From assembly GCF_000764305.2 (NCBI RefSeq), contig NW_025943995.1, positions 62,001-126,000 on the forward strand: DNA of 64,000 nt, written 5' to 3'. Position 1 is the first letter of the stretch, and every line of letters starts with the position of its first letter. The notes under the pieces were generated by a model. That model was not told the origin of the DNA, ran no database searches, and saw only the letters and a program-made list of their open reading frames with translations. Source of the stretch: Hyalella azteca (lineage: Eukaryota; Arthropoda; Malacostraca; Amphipoda; Hyalellidae). The position numbers were made by a program, and so were the translations under genes. Of this stretch, positions 58,286 through 64,000 are shown piece after piece.

Positions 58286-58562
58286 GATCGCAATGTGGCT
58301 GCACTCGATCGCCGTGTGGCTGCACTCGATCGCCTCGTGGCTGCACTCGATCGCTGTGTGGCTGCACTCGATCACCGTGTGGCTGCACTCGATCGCCGTG
58401 TGGCTGCACTCGATCGCCTCGTGGCTGCACTCGATCGCTGTGTGGCTGCACTCGATCGCCTCGTGGCTGCACTCGATCGCTGTGTGGCTGCACTCGATCA
58501 CCGTGTGGCTGCACTCGATCGCCGTGTGGCTGCACTCGATCGCCGTGTGGCTGCACTCGGTC
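58286..58562. repeat. 21-bp minisatellite encoding heptads
   Basis: About thirteen copies of CTGCACTCGATCGCCGTGTGG. In one plus frame it reads VAALDRR/VAALDRL/VAALDRC, a seven-residue period with hydrophobic spacing. Three plus and two minus frames are open, so this is not evidence of coding. Confidence 0.9.
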
Positions 58563-58954
58563 TAGGTCTCTGCACTAACCTCCATGAAGGATTGGGTGGT
58601 GACCAATTCTGAATTTTCCAGAGTTATTGTGCCTTGTGTTAAAATTTCCCTTAATTTCAGGCGTAACTTCGCAACCAATCTGTGAGCTCAACGCTTAGCA
58701 AAGCGCCGCCTCTTGAGACAAAGTTAGTATGAGTAACCAAAGAAATAATGGAAGACGAATTATTTAGATAAATATGAACAAGATGAGGCAACTTAATAAC
58801 TATAGAAGAAGGAAATTTTGAAAATAAAGCAGAACTGAATGGGATGGGTCGGCAAAACACTGCCGCGGCGAGCCCTCAGCCTCTGCACACAAACACTACA
58901 CGGCCGCAAAACTCAGGCTCATAAAAACTCGACTCCTCAGGGGTGGTGGGGGAC

Positions 58955-59135
58955 GTTTGGTTGGGGAAGTTTGGTTGGGGGACGTTTGGCTGGGGGACGT
59001 TTGGCTGGGGACGTTTGGTTGGGGGACGTTTGGTTGGGGATTTGGTTGGGGGAAGTTTGGTTGGCGGACGTTTGGTTGGGGGAAGTTTGGTTGAGGGACG
59101 TTTGGTTGGGGGAAGTTTGGTTGGGTTTGGTTAGG
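58955..59135. repeat. G/T-rich tandem repeat (GTTTGGTTGGGG units)
   Basis: About a dozen units of GACGTTTGGTTGGGG or GAAGTTTGGTTGGGG, with 12-19 bp spacing. Runs of GGGG at regular spacing on the plus strand could form G-quadruplexes. Confidence 0.85.
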
Positions 59136-59764
59136 CTGAGACAGGTTTAGGTTTGACTGAGACGGGATAAGGTAAGACAGCGATGGGCTAGCGCTAGATC
59201 AAGCCGGCTTGGGTTAGGTTCAATATGTTGGCGTGTGTTAGGTGAGTTATTATGAGGTTCAGCAAAACTATTTTGCTTGAGCGGTGCAATAGTGGAAGAA
59301 CTTGCTCTTGGGGAAATGGTGGGAAAACTTTAAACTCCAAGCAAAACTGGCGGAATTAGCACTCGAGGCAATAGTGCGGGGATTTGTCGCCAGCTTATGG
59401 GGAAGAAAGTTAGAAGGCATAACTCTAGCGCCCCGACAACGCCCCGATTGCTGGGCCCAAAGTTTTTTATCTCATTGAAGTGCGGCCGCTGCAGAGCCGG
59501 GTGCTGCTCTGTAGTATGGGCCCTGAACACGGCACCACTATTGTCACCATACTACCTGTGTCATCACAGTGCTGTGGTGTCAGTAGTGTTGTGGTGTCAG
59601 CTACGCGGGTAGCAGTGCTATATGGTGTCAGCTACGCTGCCAGCAGTGTTGTGATGTCAGCAAGCAGGATTGTGATGCTGTGGTCAGCTCGACGCTGACA
59701 TCCTCAGTACGTCAGTGAATGATGGATCGCCGCGGTCGTTAACGTCTGCCTAGCGCCGGCGCGG

Positions 59765-60305
59765 TCCGATAGGGTTCATCGGGCTAGTATGGGTTCATTG
59801 GGCTGGTATAGGTTCATCGCGCTGGTATGGGTTCATTGGGCTGGTATAGGTTCATCGGGCTGGTATGGGTTCACTGGGCTGGTCTGGGTTCGCCGGATTG
59901 GTCTCGGTTCACTGACTGGCCTGGGTTCGCGGACTGGCCTGGGTTCACTGGGTTGACCTGGGTTCACCGACAGGCCTGCGTTCACTGACTGGCCTGGGTT
60001 CACGGACTGGCCTGGGTTCACTGGGCTGACCAGGGTTCACTGGGCTGGCCTGCGTTCACTGACTGGCCTGGGTTCGCGGACTGGCCTGGGTTCACTGGGC
60101 TGACCTGGGTTCACTGGGCTGTTCTGGGTTCACTGGGCTGGCATGGATTCACTGGGCTGGCCTGAGTTCACTGGGCTGACCTGGGTTCACTGGGCTGACC
60201 TGGGTTCACTGGGCTGGCCTGGGTTCACTGGACTGACCTGGGTTCACTGGGCAGACCTGGGTTCACTGGGCTGGCATGGGGTTCACTGAGCCTTGCAGGG
60301 TTCAC
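59765..60305. repeat. About 20-bp minisatellite (CTGGGTTCACTGGGCTGGC)
   Basis: Around 27 degenerate copies over 540 bp, with variants GGTATGGGTTCAT, GGCCTGGGTTCGC and others. Open frames on the minus strand are repeat artefacts. Confidence 0.9.
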
Positions 60306-62584
60306 CGGCCTAGCCTGATCACTGCACGTCTCGACTGAAAAATCGTCAGCTGATCTCAAATGCTAATGAAAAATTCGTCTTTCTGTAAATATTACAGAAA
60401 ATACATTGTCAAAATAACAAAATTAAGACCAAATTATTGAAAATATATCTTCCCTAAATTACCCTGAGCGCTGTGAGGGCTCGCAGCTCCTGCAAAAAAC
60501 CTCGCATCTCACAAAATAATGGCGCAGGCATTCCATTTGCCAAGTCGCCTTCAGGATGACCTACTGAGTGCGTAGTCTTGAGAGACCAGCGCGTCTTGAC
60601 ATCATTTAAAATTCTCTGTCTTAACGTCAACGAAATTCCTAGTCTTACCATCATCGAAATTTCGAGTGTTGGTATCTTCGAAATTCGGAGCCTTAGCATC
60701 ATCGAAATTCCAGGTCTGAAAGTCCCTGAATTCCGGATGCTGACGTCTTTAAATTCTTTGGCAAGATGTCGTCGTGTGCGTCGAAATGAGATCACACGAT
60801 GGATTGGAAAGCATTTGTACACACGTCTTCATTTGCGTCGCACAGGGCCGGAAATTTCCTTAGTTGTGTGATCGAGACAACGAAGCCAATGGTCCCGCAG
60901 CGATGTGTCTTTCGGATATTGTTCTTCGCCGTTGTTGTTCTCGTAGATGTTCTTTTGTGCTATACATCGCTGTTTTTTAATCAATTTGATGGTGGACAGC
61001 CGTTTCCTTGCCTATACCAAGACTTGTATGCGGATAATAGGATGACTCGTTCACAGAAATGAGTGAGAATTTATACAAATATCGATGCACTGTTCCCATG
61101 TGTTGGCCATCATGATCAAATTTGGCAAGAGGGCGTCTCAATGTAAAGAAAGTGTATCGCCATTTGGATAAAATGACCGATTCATTCTCCTGTGTTGTAA
61201 GAGGGCATGCAGCAACATATATTGATGTGCAGATAATGAGTTCAATTAGACACTAGATAACAATTAATGAATGAGTTAATTTGGAACATAACCTATTGAT
61301 GAATTAAATTATATGATTAGGTTAGACTCTACGTCGTTCATAACATGAGCTTAGAGATAAGGTAGTGAATAGATAAGGTAATTTTGGCATTTCGAGGTGT
61401 CTCTCAGAATTTTTGATATTTTAATTTAAGGCTTATATATATATAGGTCAGGTCACGGTACTTGAATTTCGAGTTAGTTTGTTGAATATATTTCGCAGTG
61501 CAAGGTGAGATGCCTGACGCCAGTGGCTTGCGGCTCATGGCTACAGAAAAATAATCATCAAAAGCTAAACAAAAATTCAAGTTTCGTGCCAAATTTACTG
61601 ATAAAAATAATAAAAATTATACTTATATAGTTCTTCATGTAAACCGAATTTTCACTGTCGCGTCACGGTCATGCCTACGTACGAGCGTAACTCATGCGCT
61701 CAGATGATCTCATAAATGCTACAAACCCGCACGAATTTATTATTAGCTGTGAATTATTTTATCCTATCTTGAAGTCATTTATTTCGTTTCCTTCTTCTCT
61801 ACTTAATAAAGTAATACGGGAGGCGCCTGGAGTGAGGGAGAACATACGGGGAGAACTTGACTTGACCGTGGCAAAATAATGACAAAATTACTCGACGATG
61901 AAAAAAATGGCCACATGGCTTCTCATCAAAAATTCTTACACATATATAGGATTTTATTTACCTTAACCTTCAATTCATACCATGAGCGCTAGCAAACCAA
62001 GATTTCAGTCAACGCACGAATAAAATTTAAAACAATTTTAAAACAAGTTAATTTATTTCAAATTTTATTCATAACTCCGAATCCACTTTGATTAAAATTT
62101 CATTTCTTAAATGTCAAATTAAAATATAAATATGACATAATTAACCCAAGTGTTACATGCATTTTGTGATGTGACGCGAGAATTTTTTTTGACATCGTTC
62201 TATGGTTCCAAATTAATTTTTGTCACTGGAAAAACTCCGCGGAATTTTCTCTTGAGTTTTAACGAGTCTGGCGCGGTAATTTCGGGCCAAATTAATCACT
62301 CGGTATCGCTGACCCCGCGACTCCCGTGGGACGACGTGCAAAATTAACCCATCGTCGATGACGACCTCATCACCGAGCCTAAATTGCGGCCTCAAAGACG
62401 AGCCGCTTACAGACCACGCGGGGCATAAGACCATGACAGACCACTGTACATGGTACGTCCGTAACAGACCACAGCAAGTCATACGACCATGGCAGACCAT
62501 GACAGACCACTGTTCATGGTACGTCCGTAACAGAACACAGCAAGTGATATGACCAATACAGACTGAGACGCTTAGGCATTACAT

Positions 62585-62805
62585 TACAGGCGGCTACAGG
62601 CAAGCCTACAGCCGCCACGTGTCCTGCAGGCAAGCCTACAGCCGCCACGTGTCCTGCAGGCAACAAGCCTACAGCCGCCACGTGTCCTGCAGACAAGCCT
62701 ACAGCCGCCACGTGTCCTGCAGACAAGCCTACAGCCGCCACGTGTCCTGCAGACAAGCCTACAGCCGCCACGTGTCCTGCAGGCAAGCCTACAGCCGCCA
62801 CATGT
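62585..62805. repeat. 30-bp minisatellite, each unit with a CACGTG E-box
   Basis: About seven copies of AAGCCTACAGCCGCCACGTG plus TCCTGCAGGC. Nearly every unit carries CACGTG; the last has CACATG. Confidence 0.92.
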
Positions 62806-63269
62806 ATCAATGGCCAAGCGTTCTCGGCAGCTCTTTATGACTTCCCACGCCTCAATTAGTGCTTAAATTAAATATAAATAACTCGTTTAAATTAAAATAT
62901 TACCTACACTAGATCTTGGTAAATAAGCGTTTGCTAGTAAAACAAGTGACGATCGCGTCACAAACCACCAGTTGCTTTACAAAGTTTGTCACGCTTCATT
63001 CACTTCATTTGTACACATGGCTGAAAAATTTTCGCAAATGGTTCGTCCTAACATTAAAAGAAACACTGACTTGAAGTGAACGCCAATATCTTTTCGTATG
63101 AACTTTGACAACAAAATTCTATGTCGAGAAATGGTCAGCTTCGTTCGAATCATATGTAATACCAGAATATAATTATAAAAAGCAATGCAACAAATGGAGT
63201 GATGTCAGGGATACAAATTATGCCATGCCTGACTTAATTTGCACGCATAGAATAACCACAGACATCTGT

Positions 63270-63324
63270 GAGTTTCGAACCCGTAACACACTGCTTCAAA
63301 CTCTTTTATTTTAACCACTCGGCC
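63270..63324 (-). repeat. tRNA-derived SINE head or tRNA pseudogene
   Basis: On the minus strand GGCCGAGTGGTTAA (63324-63311) matches the A box of Leu/Ser-type tRNAs, and GGGTTCGAAACTC (63282-63270) matches the B box, 28 bp apart. Acceptor-stem pairing is not evident, so a SINE promoter is more likely than a working tRNA. Confidence 0.6.
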
Positions 63325-63892
63325 GATCCTTAAAACCGTAAAATATTAATATCACCGCTCGTCAAGCTCCCATTATTTGCACCCGTGAACAACATTGACG
63401 CCAACTTTATGGAAATAGCAACACGAATGAGCAACATATATAAACCTTTATGGAAATAGCAACACGCGAATACTTATGCATATATGAGGTCTAGAAACTG
63501 GTCACCATAACTCCACGGATAACTTCACGCCTCGTCTCCACAAAATCACTTGACAAGGGAAGGTTTTCAGAATATATTATGAGGGAATATGAAATGATGG
63601 CGTGAATAATTGAGATGATGATCGAGTTGGACGATTCCTAGGACATCAGCACGAGGCGAGGGACGGCCCATGTTAGCGATATAAAACATGCATGTGGGAT
63701 GCCTTCATATTCTTGACTTTGTGATCGATATAATATTTAATTTGAGTACAATGAATTTAATATACTACCAAGCTTATAATAATATGTGTACAATGTATAT
63801 AATATACTACCAGGCTAGCCCTGTATTGCTCGGAATAGATTATCTCGGAAATTTGAGGCCCATGACTATGCGAATCTTGCCATTTCAGCTCC

Positions 63893-64000
63893 CGTCATCC
63901 TGATTCCCATCATCCTGAATCCCATCGGCCTGAATCCATCATCCTGTATCCCATCATCCTGAATCCCATCGGCCTGAATCCATCCTCCTGAATCCCATCA
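63893..64000. repeat. Short tandem repeat at the window edge
   Basis: Units of CATCCTGAATCCCAT and CGGCCTGAATCCAT, about 14-28 bp, run off the right end of the window. Confidence 0.85.

Larger units (their letters stand above)
51632..64000. other. Right flank without a supported host gene
   Basis: Mostly AT-rich and repeat-derived. Besides the listed elements, 52540-52770 holds a degenerate tandem repeat around TGTACCAARNNAAGNCATGC, 60610-60740 holds 27-bp repeats (TCATCGAAATT core), and 62405-62555 holds a 75-bp duplication. Minus-strand frames at 60454-60580 and 62213-62500 look somewhat coding-like but match no family I know and have no linked exons. The density of minisatellites resembles that of the VPS54 introns, so an intron of another gene is possible. 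Confidence 0.4.

Noticed and set aside
58154..58612. Five overlapping ORFs over 100 codons
   Set aside because: A 21-bp minisatellite open in multiple frames; no splice context or homology.
62213..62500. Minus frame with LGDEVVIDDGLILHVVP, looks coding-like
   Set aside because: No family recognised, no splice partners, and part of it overlaps a 75-bp duplication.

Overview
The window looks like nuclear DNA of an arthropod, most likely a crustacean. Evidence: intron-rich metazoan genes with GT-AG introns; an Id/extramacrochaetae-type HLH gene; single tankyrase, VPS54 and NEURL2-type genes; AT-rich intergenic DNA; and remnants of Tc1-, piggyBac- and pogo-like, Penelope-like, LINE, LTR and SINE-like elements. 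The species cannot be named from the sequence alone.

Layout. 1-2062: repeat-rich flank. 2063-5817 (+): five-exon NEURL2-type gene (split NHR domain plus SOCS box) with a very long serine-rich insert; its stop codon lies in the first unit of a 22-bp minisatellite. 6290-10500: intergenic, with a perfect piggyBac-type MITE and two minisatellites. 10648-11823 (+): single-exon Id/emc-like HLH gene. 11824-17859: intergenic. 33143-17860 (-): complete tankyrase, 18 coding exons that join in frame to 1,244 residues (ankyrin clusters, SAM, PARP). 33162-35812: TE-rich spacer. 51631-35813 (-): VPS54, the GARP/EARP tethering subunit; 19 exons recognised, with one phase break and missing conserved core segments. 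51632-64000: no confident host gene; Penelope-like fragment, dispersed repeats, a 1.3-kb TIR element and several minisatellites.

The genes have unrelated roles (Notch-type ubiquitin adaptor, HLH inhibitor, poly-ADP-ribose polymerase, Golgi tethering) and do not form an operon-like unit.

The most unusual feature is a recurring association of minisatellites with exon edges. Tandem arrays duplicate or abut 5' splice sites (tankyrase exon 12; VPS54 exons 2, 8, 13, 15), 3' splice sites (tankyrase exon 9; VPS54 exons 12, 16) and stop codons (NEURL2, VPS54). In VPS54 exons 2 and 13 the spacing of the extra donors is a multiple of three, so alternative donor choice would lengthen the protein without a frameshift. 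Two perfect hairpins next to the tankyrase exon 7 donor are a second striking splice-site feature.
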